From: Actinomycetota bacterium
Lineage (GTDB): Bacteria > Actinomycetota > Actinomycetes > Streptosporangiales > Streptosporangiaceae
NCBI GenBank assembly: GCA_003168295.1
Contig: PMST01000138.1
Coordinates: forward strand, 11,661-55,885
Length of the DNA: 44,225 nt
Direction: 5' to 3'
Part shown: piece by piece, positions 16,839-24,859 of the stretch
Numbering within the stretch: the first letter of the stretch is position 1
How the letters are laid out: each line of letters opens with the position of its first letter
Position numbers and translations under genes: made by a program
The notes under the pieces: generated by a model
Told to the model about the DNA's origin: nothing
Databases searched by the model: none
Seen by the model: the letters and a program-made list of their open reading frames with translations, nothing else

Positions 16839-17819
16839 ATGAGTGAACTGACGGCCGCCGGCGCCGGCGCCGAGCTCGCCGGGGTAGCGGATGACACCGG
16901 GGTAGCGGATGACGCCGCGGTGGCGGCGGTGCGGGAATTCAACCGGTTCTACACGAACGTGATCGGACTGCTGCGCGGGAAGTACCTGGATACGCCGTAC
17001 TCCCTTACCGAGGCGAGGCTGCTTTTCGAACTGGCGCAGCGCGACACCAGCGAGGTCACCGACTTGCGCCGGACGGTCGACATCGACCCGGGCTACCTAA
17101 GCCGCATCCTGGCCAGGTTCGAGGCCGACGGCCTGATCGCCAGGCAGCGCTCCGCCGCTGACGCACGACGTCAGGTCATCGGGCTGACCGAGACCGGGAG
17201 TTCGGTCGTCGGAGGCCTGGACGCCAGGTCGGCCGGCCAGACCAGGGACATGCTGGCCGCCGTCCGCGACGAGGACAAGCGCAAGTTGCTCGAGGCCATG
17301 CGCGTGATCACGGAAACCCTCACCGGGTCGGCGCAGCCGCGAGGCTATCTGCTCCGCCCGCCCCAGCCGGGCGACCTGGGCTGGGTGGTGCAGCGGAACG
17401 GGGCGGTCTACGCGGACCAGTTCGGGTGGGATTCCTCCTACGAGGCCCTCGTGGCCAGGATCGTCGCGGATTACGCGGACCACAGGGATCCCGGTGCCGA
17501 AGCGGCCTGGATCGCCGAGGTCGACGGTGCGCCGGCCGGCTGTGTCTTCTGCGTGCGCGAGAACGCCACCACCGCGCGGCTGCGACTGCTGCTCGTGGAG
17601 CCATGGGCCAGAGGCCTGGGGATCGGCTCCCGGCTGGTGGAAGAGGTACTCCGGTTTGCTCGCCAGGCCGGGTACTCCGCCATCACCCTGTGGACCAACG
17701 ATGTTCTCGCCGGCGCGAGGCGGATCTACCAGCAGGCCGGTTTCACCCTCGACAACGAGAGCCGCCACCACAGTTTCGGGAAGGACCTGACCGGCCAGAA
17801 CTGGTCCCGCGCGATATGA
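16839..17819 (+). CDS. MarR-family regulator fused to GNAT N-acetyltransferase
   Basis: In this 326-aa protein, residues about 28-155 form a MarR winged helix (FNRFYTNVIGLLRGKYL, SLTEARLLFEL, VDIDPGYLSRILARFEADGL, and the wing RQRSAADARRQVIGLTETG). Residues about 170-320 form a GNAT domain with the acetyl-CoA loop EPWARGLGIGSRLVEE and the C-terminal ARRIYQQAGF motif. MarR-GNAT fusions are a known architecture, but their substrates are mostly unknown. The N-terminus contains a small tandem duplication (GVADDTGVADDA, from 18-bp repeats at 16879-16913). It is divergent from the aldo/keto reductase and shares the palindromic operator region. The GNAT domain may sense or modify the ligand (inference). 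Confidence 0.9.
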   Translation: MSELTAAGAGAELAGVADDTGVADDAAVAAVREFNRFYTNVIGLLRGKYLDTPYSLTEARLLFELAQRDTSEVTDLRRTVDIDPGYLSRILARFEADGLIARQRSAADARRQVIGLTETGSSVVGGLDARSAGQTRDMLAAVRDEDKRKLLEAMRVITETLTGSAQPRGYLLRPPQPGDLGWVVQRNGAVYADQFGWDSSYEALVARIVADYADHRDPGAEAAWIAEVDGAPAGCVFCVRENATTARLRLLLVEPWARGLGIGSRLVEEVLRFARQAGYSAITLWTNDVLAGARRIYQQAGFTLDNESRHHSFGKDLTGQNWSRAI

Positions 17820-17839
17820 CTGCGGCGTAAATCGGACCG

Positions 17840-18682
17840 TCAGTCTCCGGTCGCGACGGGGCGGTCCGGATCGGCGACCCAGTTGGACCAGGAACCCACA
17901 TAGAGCGCCGCGGGCAGGCCGGCCAGCGCGAGAGCGAGAATCTCGTGGGCGGCGGTGACGCCTGATCCGCAGTAGGCCCCGACCGGGGTGCCGTCCCCGG
18001 TGACGCCGAGGGCGGCGAACCGGGCCGCGAGTTCCGCGGCGCCGGCGAACGTGCCGTCCGCGTTCACGTTGCCGGTGGTGGGCGCGCTGACCGCCCCGGG
18101 AATGTGGCCGGCGACCGGATCGACGGGCTCGGTCTCACCCCGGTATCGCTCCGCGGACCGCGCGTCGAGCAGCCGCCCGGTCCGCGCGGTCGCCTGCGCG
18201 CCCGCCGCGTCCAGCGCCGGCATATGGCCCGGCCGCGCGGTGAAGTCGCCGGGCCCGGGTCCGGGCTCGGCCTGGGTCACCGCGAGCCCGGCACTGACCC
18301 AGGCCCGGTAGCCGCCGTCGAGAACCCGTACGTTCTGGTGCCCGTAGTAGCGCAGCGTCCACCAGCCGCGGGCCGCGATCGTGGAGTCCCCGTCGTCATA
18401 CACCACCACGGCACGGTCCTGACGTACCCCCGCGGCGCGCATCGCCGCCTGGAAGGACGTCAACTCGGGCAGCGGATGCCGCCCGCCGGGACCGGGCGGG
18501 CCGGCCAGGTCGCGGTCCAGATCGGTGAAGACCGCGGTCGGAAGATGCCCGCGGCGATAGCTGTCGATGCCCGGCGGGCCGCCGAGCTGCCACCGCACGT
18601 CCAGCACGACGGGACCCGGCTCATTGGCCAGGTCCGCGGCCAACGATGCAACGCTGACGAGAAGATCGCCGGAGCGTGTCAT
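17840..18682 (-). CDS. sseA: 3-mercaptopyruvate/thiosulfate sulfurtransferase (tandem rhodanese)
   Basis: This 280-aa protein has two rhodanese domains. The active-site loop is YCGSGVTA with Cys238; CGSGVTA is the 3-mercaptopyruvate sulfurtransferase type rather than the thiosulfate type (CRxGx[RT]). The N-terminal domain lacks a catalytic Cys (VVVYDDGDSTIAARGWW), as is usual. It transfers sulfur from 3-mercaptopyruvate or thiosulfate to a thiophilic acceptor. The ATG at 18682 is chosen because it overlaps the upstream stop by 4 bp (ATGA) and matches the family N-terminus. The gene follows the phosphodiesterase gene in one transcription unit and converges on the MarR-GNAT gene with a 20-bp gap. 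Confidence 0.88.
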   Translation of the reverse strand: MTRSGDLLVSVASLAADLANEPGPVVLDVRWQLGGPPGIDSYRRGHLPTAVFTDLDRDLAGPPGPGGRHPLPELTSFQAAMRAAGVRQDRAVVVYDDGDSTIAARGWWTLRYYGHQNVRVLDGGYRAWVSAGLAVTQAEPGPGPGDFTARPGHMPALDAAGAQATARTGRLLDARSAERYRGETEPVDPVAGHIPGAVSAPTTGNVNADGTFAGAAELAARFAALGVTGDGTPVGAYCGSGVTAAHEILALALAGLPAALYVGSWSNWVADPDRPVATGD

Positions 18683-19824
18683 GCCGCTCGGAAGATGAGC
18701 GCCGGCACGAACTGCTCGGCGGATGTGAGCGAGCCGTGCATGCCGAGCAGGGCGGACTCCCTGGGCTCCGCCTGCGTGGCCACCAGGGCAACGGAGCCCG
18801 CCGGAGCGGCCACGACATCGCCGATCCGGGCGGCCATGCGCTCGTCCACCGGGCCGAACCATCCTTCCTTGATGGCCTCTTCCCTGGACAGCACCCAGGC
18901 GCGCTCGCCGAGCACCTCGCGCCAGGCGGCCAGGACCTCCGGGGCGGCACCGGGCCGCGCGTACAGATGCCTAGCTCGCGGCTCACCGCCGAGCAGGGCC
19001 AGCCCGGCCCGGAGCTCTGGCATCGCGTCTATGTCGAGCTTGTCGTCGGGGCCGACGTCCACCATGCCGTGGTCCGCCGTCACGTACAGGCAGGTCCCGG
19101 AGGGAAGCGAGCTGGCGAGCTGTTCGGCCAGCTTGTCCACGTGCGCCAGGTGGTTGTACCAGGCGTCCGAGGCAACACCGAACACGTGTCCGGTTCCGTC
19201 GAGATCACCGTGGTACACGCTTACGTAGGCGCGCCCGTTCTCGTGCAGCGCCGTAGCGGCCTGAGCGGCCAGAGCGCCCATGCTGCCGGCCGGGCGGAAG
19301 TCCGCGCCGCGCATAATGGCGAGGGTCAGCCCGGTGCCGCGGAACGAGCCCTGAGCCACGTGCACGGCCGCGATACCGGCCCCGGTAGCCCGCTCGTAGA
19401 TCGTCGGCAGCGGCTGCCAGCGCAGCGGATCGACCCGGGAATCCCAGCGCAGCCCGTTGAGCAAGCGATCCTCGCCGGGAATTATGACCTGGTAGCCGAG
19501 TAGCCCGTGCTGGCCGGGCGGCCGCCCGGTGCATATCGAGCCGAGGCTCGTGACGGTCGTGGAGGGGAACCCCGCCGTGATCGGCTTGGAGTTGCGCGCC
19601 AGTTCGGACAGGAACGGCGCGGCGGCCGGATGAGCGCGAAGCAACTCCCAGCCAAGCCCGTCCACGATGAGCAGGCACGCACGTTGCGTGGGCGTCAGGC
19701 CGAGGACGTTCTGCGACTCCGGCGATCCCGGATCAAGGGATGCGAGGATCGACGAAGACAAATCAGCCAGGGTCGCCGACCCATAGGACGGCACGATGGG
19801 CGAATGTCTCGGCTCGAGCGTCAT
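18679..19824 (-). CDS. Alkaline phosphatase-superfamily phosphodiesterase/nucleotide pyrophosphatase
   Basis: This 381-aa metal-dependent phosphodiesterase (type I phosphodiesterase/nucleotide pyrophosphatase family) shows the expected ligands. Asp is in LLIVDGLGWEL and the nucleophilic Thr in FPSTTVTSLGSICTG. Asp and His are in DLDGTGHVFG, Asp-His in TADHGMVDV, and a final His in GMHGS. No signal peptide is visible, so it is probably cytoplasmic. The ATG at 19824 has GAGGA 8 nt upstream; longer in-frame starts add unconserved sequence. It overlaps the sulfurtransferase start by 4 bp. DUF5998 lies 147 bp upstream, an arrangement I recall from other actinomycetes but cannot verify here. Confidence 0.85.
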   Translation of the reverse strand: MTLEPRHSPIVPSYGSATLADLSSSILASLDPGSPESQNVLGLTPTQRACLLIVDGLGWELLRAHPAAAPFLSELARNSKPITAGFPSTTVTSLGSICTGRPPGQHGLLGYQVIIPGEDRLLNGLRWDSRVDPLRWQPLPTIYERATGAGIAAVHVAQGSFRGTGLTLAIMRGADFRPAGSMGALAAQAATALHENGRAYVSVYHGDLDGTGHVFGVASDAWYNHLAHVDKLAEQLASSLPSGTCLYVTADHGMVDVGPDDKLDIDAMPELRAGLALLGGEPRARHLYARPGAAPEVLAAWREVLGERAWVLSREEAIKEGWFGPVDERMAARIGDVVAAPAGSVALVATQAEPRESALLGMHGSLTSAEQFVPALIFRAA

Positions 19825-19971
19825 ACGGGAATCCTCATCTGCTACTCGTGGGTGCCACTCAGCGTTCCTGCCGCGGCATCTTGCCCCGGCATCAGCATCT
19901 TGCCGGAACATGCTGCCACTAGGCGGGTAACGACGACAAAACGGGCCCTCGGCTAACACCCCGTCGAGTCC

Positions 19972-20565
19972 TCAGCCGCCGCTGACCGCCGTGGCGTCGG
20001 AGAGCTCGCGCGCGAACCCGAGCAGTTGCCGGACGGCATCCTCCCCGTCCGCGGCGCGGCTTACCCGCAGCGAGAAGTCATCAGCGGTGATGGTCCCGAG
20101 ATAGCCGTGATCGGCCTCGCAGGTCTCATCTCCGCAGTGCGCCGGCTCGAGTTCCAGGTGGGACAGGACATTCCAGCCGATGGTCAGCATGACCTCCGAC
20201 GGTATGGTGACGCCCGGCACGTAGGCCGCGGGGTCGGGAACGACCCGGCTCAGGGCCACTGATGAAATCTTGGCGAACCGGATCGCCTCCGTGCTTGTCT
20301 CCGCCCGTGGCCGGGTGTCCGGATCCTCGGCGGGATGCTCGTCGGTGTGCGAGTACACCAGCCGGGTGGGGGTGAGCGCTAGTACGGTCATGTGACGGCG
20401 CACCTCCATGCCCGGATCGAAGATCGCGTCGTGATGGACGACGTAGGCCGTAACCGGCTCCGACCCCAGCGCCGAGGCCACCGCATCGGACACCAGACCG
20501 GGGTAATATCCGCTGTGCTCGATCGCGGCCCGCAGGCCATCGGTCATGACTCGCGTTTCCCTCAT
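19972..20565 (-). CDS. DUF5998 family protein
   Basis: This 197-aa protein begins LRAAIEHSGYYPGLVSDAVASAL, followed by VVHHDAIFDPGMEVRRHMTV and a long mostly beta region (LTPTRLVYSHTDEHP). This matches the actinobacterial DUF5998 family as I recall it. HCGDETCEADHGY near residue 155 has a His/Cys cluster that could bind a metal, although this is not established. It has no signal or membrane segment. Two in-frame ATGs are possible, at 20565 and 20547; the first has AGGATGG upstream and the second GAGGG. The gene lies upstream of, and in line with, the phosphodiesterase and sulfurtransferase genes. The function is unknown. Confidence 0.8.
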   Translation of the reverse strand: MRETRVMTDGLRAAIEHSGYYPGLVSDAVASALGSEPVTAYVVHHDAIFDPGMEVRRHMTVLALTPTRLVYSHTDEHPAEDPDTRPRAETSTEAIRFAKISSVALSRVVPDPAAYVPGVTIPSEVMLTIGWNVLSHLELEPAHCGDETCEADHGYLGTITADDFSLRVSRAADGEDAVRQLLGFARELSDATAVSGG

Positions 20566-20644
20566 CCCCCCATCCTGCACCGTCCCGCCGGGTACTTCAC
20601 CCACACGGGACCGAATAGTCATCGCCGAGCCGCTCTTGCGGGTC

Positions 20645-21097
20645 CTACCATCCCACTGCGAAGGCAGGCTCCGGCACTCCTGGGTCCCCCGGGGCTTCCG
20701 GGGCTTCCGGCGCAGTTATCCCGGCGACTCGCAGAACGCGCTCTTCGGTCGGCACCGGCCTGGCCATGGCGCTCGCGCTCGGGGCGGGCTTGGGCTTGCG
20801 CGGCTTCCTCGGCCCGGCCCCGCCGCCGCGGCCACGGTAGATGATCAGGCCGTTCACCGGGTCGGGCGCGCCATCGAGGGCCGAACGCACCGCCAGGAGG
20901 GCCCGGAATGCCTCCCACTGCTGATCGGAATCGAACAGGACCTCGAACACCACGCCGTAGCGATGCTCGTGCCATTCCCAGGACATGGCCCCGTACGCGA
21001 CCGCGGCCTCGGTGAGCTGGTCCTGGTAAGAGTCCTTCCAGCGGCGGGCGGGCAGCTCCGTCGCGTCGAAAACCTCGATCGACCACCACTCGGACAC
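20645..21097 (-). CDS. Hypothetical protein with Pro/Ala-rich C-terminal tail
   Basis: This 150-aa protein starts (GTG)SEWWSIEVFDATELPARRW and has a folded N-terminal part to about residue 90 (YQDQLTEAAVAYGAMSWEWH, YGVVFEVLFDSDQQWEAF). The tail is Gly/Arg/Pro/Ala-rich and low in complexity. The N-terminal half looks like an actinobacterial conserved hypothetical protein, but I do not recognise a named family. The GTG at 21097 has GGTGG 6 nt upstream. The open frame extends much further, but there it is antisense to cobS and was discarded. It lies divergently from cobS with an 84-bp gap. Function unknown. Confidence 0.65.
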   Translation of the reverse strand: MSEWWSIEVFDATELPARRWKDSYQDQLTEAAVAYGAMSWEWHEHRYGVVFEVLFDSDQQWEAFRALLAVRSALDGAPDPVNGLIIYRGRGGGAGPRKPRKPKPAPSASAMARPVPTEERVLRVAGITAPEAPEAPGDPGVPEPAFAVGW

Positions 21098-21167
21098 GCT
21101 TATCCACCGCCATTGGTTGCGTTCTGATCCCCTGCTCAAGATAGTACGTCTTTCGCGGGCCGACCGA

Positions 21168-21173
21168 TAGGCT
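21168..21173 (+). promoter_or_regulatory. TAGGCT -10-like box before cobS
   Basis: TAGGCT ends 8 nt before the ATG at 21182. No Shine-Dalgarno sequence is visible, so the transcript may be leaderless. Confidence 0.4.
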
Positions 21174-21181
21174 CCTTCGGC

Positions 21182-22030
21182 ATGAGATGCAATGGCCTGC
21201 GGCTGTCGGTGACGCTGCTCACCGTTATCCCGCTGCGCGGCGCCGTCCCGGCCGCCGCACCGGAGGCCGGCGAGACACCAGCGACCCTGGTTCCAGCGCC
21301 GTTGGCGCCGGCCACCGTGGCCGCCGCGATGGCCTGGGCGCCGGCGGTGGGGCTGCTGCTCGGCGTCATCGCGGCCGCCATCCTGCTGGCCGTAGACCAT
21401 CCGCTCGGGGCCGGCCCGCTGACCGGCGCGGTGCTCGCGGTGGCGACGCTCGCCGTGGGCAGCCGGGGGCTTCATCTCGACGGTCTCGCCGACCTGGCTG
21501 ATGGCCTGGGCAGCGGCAAACCCGCCCCCGCCGCGCTCGCCATCATGCGCCGCTCCGACATCGGGCCGGTTGGCACCGTCACGCTCGTCCTGACGCTGCT
21601 CCTCCAGGTGGCAGCGCTTAGCCGCGCGGAATCGGCTGGTGGGGCCCGGGGAGCCGCCGCGCTGATCGCCGCGGCGGTCACTGGCAGGCTCGCGCTGACC
21701 TGGGCCTGCCGGCGGGGCGTGGCCGCGGCCCGGCCGGACGGGCTCGGCGCCCTGGTGGCCGGGTCGGTAAACCCGGCGATCCCGGCCATGACCACCCTGG
21801 CCGCACTGGCGGCGGCGGTCGCGGCGGTGGCGGTCTCCGCCACGGTTATCGGTGAGCCGCTCGGCTGGACCCTCCCGCTGGCTGTCGTCGCGGGCCTGGG
21901 GGCCGCTTTCGTCCTGGAACGGCACGCGGTGCGCCGGCTCGGCGGTATCACGGGTGACGTTCTGGGCGCGCTAGCCGAGGTGGCGGCCACCGTCACCCTG
22001 CTGGTGGCGGCGATGGGCCCTCCGGCCTGA
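21182..22030 (+). CDS. cobS: Adenosylcobinamide-GDP ribazoletransferase (cobalamin synthase)
   Basis: This 282-aa polytopic membrane enzyme joins adenosylcobinamide-GDP and alpha-ribazole in the last steps of cobalamin assembly. The hallmark RGLHLDGLADLADGLG lies near residue 95, with the Mg-binding Asp residues. It is followed by AIMRRSDIGPVGTVTLVL. Several Ala/Val/Leu membrane helices follow. The N-terminal MRCNGLRLSVTLLTVIPLR is the usual family start. Its usual neighbours cobU and cobT are not in the window; the next gene is an acyl-CoA dehydrogenase. The ATG is probably leaderless. Confidence 0.93.
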   Translation: MRCNGLRLSVTLLTVIPLRGAVPAAAPEAGETPATLVPAPLAPATVAAAMAWAPAVGLLLGVIAAAILLAVDHPLGAGPLTGAVLAVATLAVGSRGLHLDGLADLADGLGSGKPAPAALAIMRRSDIGPVGTVTLVLTLLLQVAALSRAESAGGARGAAALIAAAVTGRLALTWACRRGVAAARPDGLGALVAGSVNPAIPAMTTLAALAAAVAAVAVSATVIGEPLGWTLPLAVVAGLGAAFVLERHAVRRLGGITGDVLGALAEVAATVTLLVAAMGPPA

Positions 22031-22109
22031 ACCGGCCGCCTGCCGAGTCAGCGCAGCCGCCCAGGCGTGTTTCAATGGCCAGAAGACCAAAGGAGGCAGA
22101 GCCCCGCTG

Positions 22110-23771
22110 ATGCCGCCGACACACGAGGTTTTCAATCAGCCGCCCGCGCTGACCGGATACGACGTGTCCGATGACCCGGCCATGCTGGGCGCGCTGCGCC
22201 GCGAGGGCGCCGCCTGGGCGCAGGAGGCCGTCCGGGACCTCGGCCGCCTGGCCAGATCGGCGCAGGCACAGGCGCAGGGTCGCCAGGCGAACGAGAACCC
22301 GCCGGTCCTGCGCACGCATGACCGCTTCGGCCATCGCATCGACGAAGTGGAGTTCCATCCGGCCTGGCATGAGCTGATGACCGTGGCCGTCCGGCACGGC
22401 CTGCACGCGGCCCCCTGGACCGACGAGCGTCCCGGAGCCCACGTGGCGCGGGCCGCGGGCTTTTATGTCTGGGGCGCGGTGGACGCCGGGCATTGCTGCC
22501 CGGTCTCCATGACCTATGCCATAGTCCCCGCGCTCCGGCACGCGCCCGCTCTGGCCCGGCGCTTCGAACCGCTGCTCGCGGCTCAGGAGTACGACCCCGG
22601 CCTGCGGCCACCCGACACCAAGCGAGGCCTGCTCGCGGGCATGTCCATGACCGAGAAGCAGGGTGGCTCCGACGTCCGGGCGAACACTACCCGGGCCGTC
22701 CCGGTGCGGGGGGACGGGGAGGCAGGCGGGGGCAGCTACCTGCTGACCGGGCACAAGTGGTTCACCTCGGCGCCGATGGGCGACCTGTTCATGGTGCTCG
22801 CGCAGGCGCCCGCGGGCTTGTCCTGCTTCCTGCTGCCCCGGGTCAGGCCGGACGGCAGCCGGAACGGCATGCACCTGCAGCGGCTGAAGGACAAGCTCGG
22901 CAACCGGTCAAACGCCTCCGCCGAGGTCGAGTATGACCAGGCCCTAGCCTGGCTGGTCGGCGAGGAGGGCCGCGGCGTCCGCACCATCATCGAGATGGTG
23001 AACATGACCAGGCTCGATTGCGTGCTCGGCACGGCGACCGGGATGCGGGCCGGCCTCACGCTGGCCGCGCACCACGCCGCGCACCGGACGGCTTTTGGCC
23101 GGAAGCTGGCTGACCAGCCGCTGATGGCCAGCGTGCTGGCTGACCTCGCGATCGAGTCGGAGGCCACCACGATGGCGGCGTTCCGGCTGGCCGGGGCGAC
23201 CGGCCGGGCCGCGGGAGGCGATGAGGCCGAAGCCGCGTTCCGTCGTCTGGCGCTGGCGGCGACCAAGTACTGGGTGTGCAAGCGCGCCCCCGGGCACGCG
23301 GCCGAGGCCCTCGAGTGCCTGGGCGGCAACGGTTATGTGGAGGAATCGGGGATGCCGCGGCTGTACCGTGAGGCGCCGCTGGCTTCCATCTGGGAGGGTT
23401 CGGGTAACGTCGCCGCGCTCGACGCGCTTCGCGCCCTGACCCGGCAGCCGGAGTCAGCCGAGGCCTTCTTCGCCGAGCTCGATCTGGCTGCTGGAGCCGA
23501 CAGCCGGCTGGATCAGGCGGTTGTCCGGCTGCGCAAGGAACTCAGCGACCCTGGCCAGGCCCGTGCTCGCTATCTCGCCGAGGGCATGGCGCTGGCCTTG
23601 CAGGGTGCGCTGCTCGTGCGGCACGGCCCCCCCGCGGTGGCTGACGCGTTTGTCGCGTCCCGGCTGGCCGACGGTTCCGGGGAATTCAGGGGATGGGGGC
23701 ACGCCTACGGGACGCTTCCTTCCGGCACCGACACGGCCGCCATCATCAGCCGCGCCATGCCGGCCATCTGA
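22110..23771 (+). CDS. Acyl-CoA dehydrogenase family protein, AidB-like
   Basis: This 553-aa protein is close to E. coli AidB in length and plan. It has an N-terminal extension (EVFNQPPALTGYDVSDDPAM), the flavin-binding GMSMTEKQGGSDVRANTT near residue 180, and HKWFTSAPMGDLFMVLAQ. The C-terminal helical domain carries AFGRKLADQPLMASVLADL, CLGGNGYVEESGMPRLYREA and SIWEGSGNVAALDALRAL. The Arg and Glu of RLYREAPLASIWEGSGN are diagnostic for AidB-type proteins. AidB binds DNA and has weak isovaleryl-CoA dehydrogenase activity (known for E. coli). The ATG at 22110 is preceded by AAAGGAGG, though the spacing is a long 13-14 nt. Two hairpins follow the stop. Confidence 0.88.
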   Translation: MPPTHEVFNQPPALTGYDVSDDPAMLGALRREGAAWAQEAVRDLGRLARSAQAQAQGRQANENPPVLRTHDRFGHRIDEVEFHPAWHELMTVAVRHGLHAAPWTDERPGAHVARAAGFYVWGAVDAGHCCPVSMTYAIVPALRHAPALARRFEPLLAAQEYDPGLRPPDTKRGLLAGMSMTEKQGGSDVRANTTRAVPVRGDGEAGGGSYLLTGHKWFTSAPMGDLFMVLAQAPAGLSCFLLPRVRPDGSRNGMHLQRLKDKLGNRSNASAEVEYDQALAWLVGEEGRGVRTIIEMVNMTRLDCVLGTATGMRAGLTLAAHHAAHRTAFGRKLADQPLMASVLADLAIESEATTMAAFRLAGATGRAAGGDEAEAAFRRLALAATKYWVCKRAPGHAAEALECLGGNGYVEESGMPRLYREAPLASIWEGSGNVAALDALRALTRQPESAEAFFAELDLAAGADSRLDQAVVRLRKELSDPGQARARYLAEGMALALQGALLVRHGPPAVADAFVASRLADGSGEFRGWGHAYGTLPSGTDTAAIISRAMPAI

Positions 23772-23814
23772 ACTGTCGCACCCGGGCCAGCCTGAACACT
23801 GGCCATCAAGGCTG

Positions 23815-23840
23815 AAGGCGGGCCTGGCCAGGCCCGCCTT
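23815..23840. terminator. Perfect 26-bp GC-rich palindrome (hairpin), probable terminator
   Basis: Positions 23815-23840 are fully self-complementary with 13-bp arms (AAGGCGGGCCTGG and its complement). It lies 44 bp after the acyl-CoA dehydrogenase stop. No T-tract follows, as is common for actinobacterial terminators. Confidence 0.6.
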
Positions 23841-23879
23841 CTGGGAAATGCACCTAAACCCGATGGCCCAGGCATAGCC

Positions 23880-23921
23880 GCTGTGCCCTTCTATAGCCTT
23901 ACGGCCACAGAAGGGCACAGC
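23880..23921. terminator. 13-bp inverted repeat with 16-nt loop
   Basis: The arm GCTGTGCCCTTCT (23880-23892) pairs perfectly with 23909-23921; the 16-nt loop is 23893-23908. It lies 40 bp after the first palindrome and between convergent genes (acyl-CoA dehydrogenase and lsr2). It could terminate transcription from either side or form a structured RNA. Confidence 0.5.
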
Positions 23922-24039
23922 AGGGTGGAATGTACTGAAGTCACGAGCAGGGAAGTCTGTGACCAGACCCTGGTTCGGTGCCCAGAAAGCATGAGCCTCC
24001 CATCCGATTACCAGCCGCCAAGACCATCCGCACGTCTGA

Positions 24040-24381
24040 CTAGTTACCCGTAGCCGCCCGGAACCTGACGACCAATTCAGCAGGTACGCGACCGCGATCC
24101 TTGACTTCGATACCCTGCGCCTTAGCCCACTCACGAACCTCCGTGGTGTTAAGACCGCTGGCGGCCGCCCTGCGCCCGCTCCGGGCTGGCCGCCGGGCCG
24201 TGCCGCCACTGCTCCGCCGGGCGGCGTCAACATATCGGGCCAGCGCCTTACGCAGCGCCTCAGCATGCTTCGCGTTCAGGTCGATCTCGTACTCCGCACC
24301 ATCTAGTGCAAAGCGGACGGTCCCCTCGGCCTCGCTACCATCGATGTCGTCGATGAACAAGGTTTGTATCTTCTGAGCCAC
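24040..24381 (-). CDS. lsr2: Lsr2-family nucleoid-associated protein
   Basis: This 113-aa xenogeneic silencer bridges AT-rich DNA (established for the family). The N-terminal dimerisation domain begins (GTG)AQKIQTLFIDDIDGSEAEG and contains TVRFALDGAEYEIDLNAKHAEALRKAL. A basic, disordered linker (RRSSGGTARRPARSGRRAAA) follows. The C-terminal DNA-binding domain is TTEVREWAKAQGIEVKDRGR, with the RGR AT-hook-like motif that enters the minor groove. The GTG at 24381 has GGGAG 6 nt upstream. The region upstream is AT-rich and is probably its own promoter. About 1 kb without a convincing gene lies upstream. Confidence 0.95.
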   Translation of the reverse strand: MAQKIQTLFIDDIDGSEAEGTVRFALDGAEYEIDLNAKHAEALRKALARYVDAARRSSGGTARRPARSGRRAAASGLNTTEVREWAKAQGIEVKDRGRVPAELVVRFRAATGN

Positions 24382-24399
24382 GTGTACTCCCGTTCCACT

Positions 24400-24416
24400 C
24401 GTTGAATAGTATATAA
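24400..24416 (-). promoter_or_regulatory. AT-rich promoter region of lsr2
   Basis: The minus strand reads TATATACTATTC about 20-30 nt before the start, a run of A/T unusual in this GC-rich window. It is a likely -10 region and a possible autoregulatory binding site. No good -35 was identified. Confidence 0.4.
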
Positions 24417-24570
24417 GCGTAGACGATCGACTCACTATAAGTCCGCAGCAGCCCCCCATTTACATTACGTGCCGTTCGATGAACGCCGCCCGTCACTTCC
24501 CGCGATGGAGCAGGCGCCTGCGGGCGAAGTAACCAACCGTGCGCGACCGCACACCTTAAGCCGCAGGGGT

Positions 24571-24590
24571 AGTGCGGCTCAGGCCGCACT
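24571..24590. repeat. Inverted repeat, 8-bp stem with TCAG loop
   Basis: AGTGCGGC (24571-24578) pairs perfectly with GCCGCACT (24583-24590). It lies in the gene-free region and could be a terminator or part of a structured RNA. Confidence 0.5.
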
Positions 24591-24837
24591 TGGACTACCT
24601 TGCGGGGCCAGCGTCTTTGCTGTCATGCCGGAAACTGACTACCGCTTGACCCGTGTCGTATTGCCCCGGTAACCGAGTGCACTTAACGCCCCGGCACCAG
24701 CCCGGTATGTAGGTCGCAGCAACTGCGCACGCGATTGCGGAGTATCTGACAGCGGTCGTGTCACTACGAATTTTGCTGAGCCGAACGTTCAGAACGATCC
24801 CAGCCCAGGGCCTTCTGCCGGTTCTTTCACGCGGTGG

Positions 24838-24859
24838 CCGCGGCGCATAGGCGCCGCGG
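24838..24859. repeat. Inverted repeat, 9-bp stem with ATAG loop
   Basis: CCGCGGCGC (24838-24846) pairs perfectly with GCGCCGCGG (24851-24859). This is a very stable hairpin with no gene directly attached to it. Confidence 0.5.

Noticed and set aside
16879..16913. 18-bp tandem duplication with copies CCGGGGTAGCGGATGAC
   Set aside because: It lies inside the MarR-GNAT coding sequence and only duplicates six residues of an unstructured N-terminus.
21098..21925. N-terminal extension of the minus-strand frame upstream of 21097
   Set aside because: It is antisense to cobS, whose motifs are unambiguous. A ribosome binding site supports the GTG at 21097.
24469..24672. A 67-codon plus-strand frame, and similar frames at 24595-24888 (minus) and 24934-25176 (minus)
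   Set aside because: No homology recognised, no convincing ribosome binding site, and codon use unlike the neighbours; kept only as part of the gene-free region.
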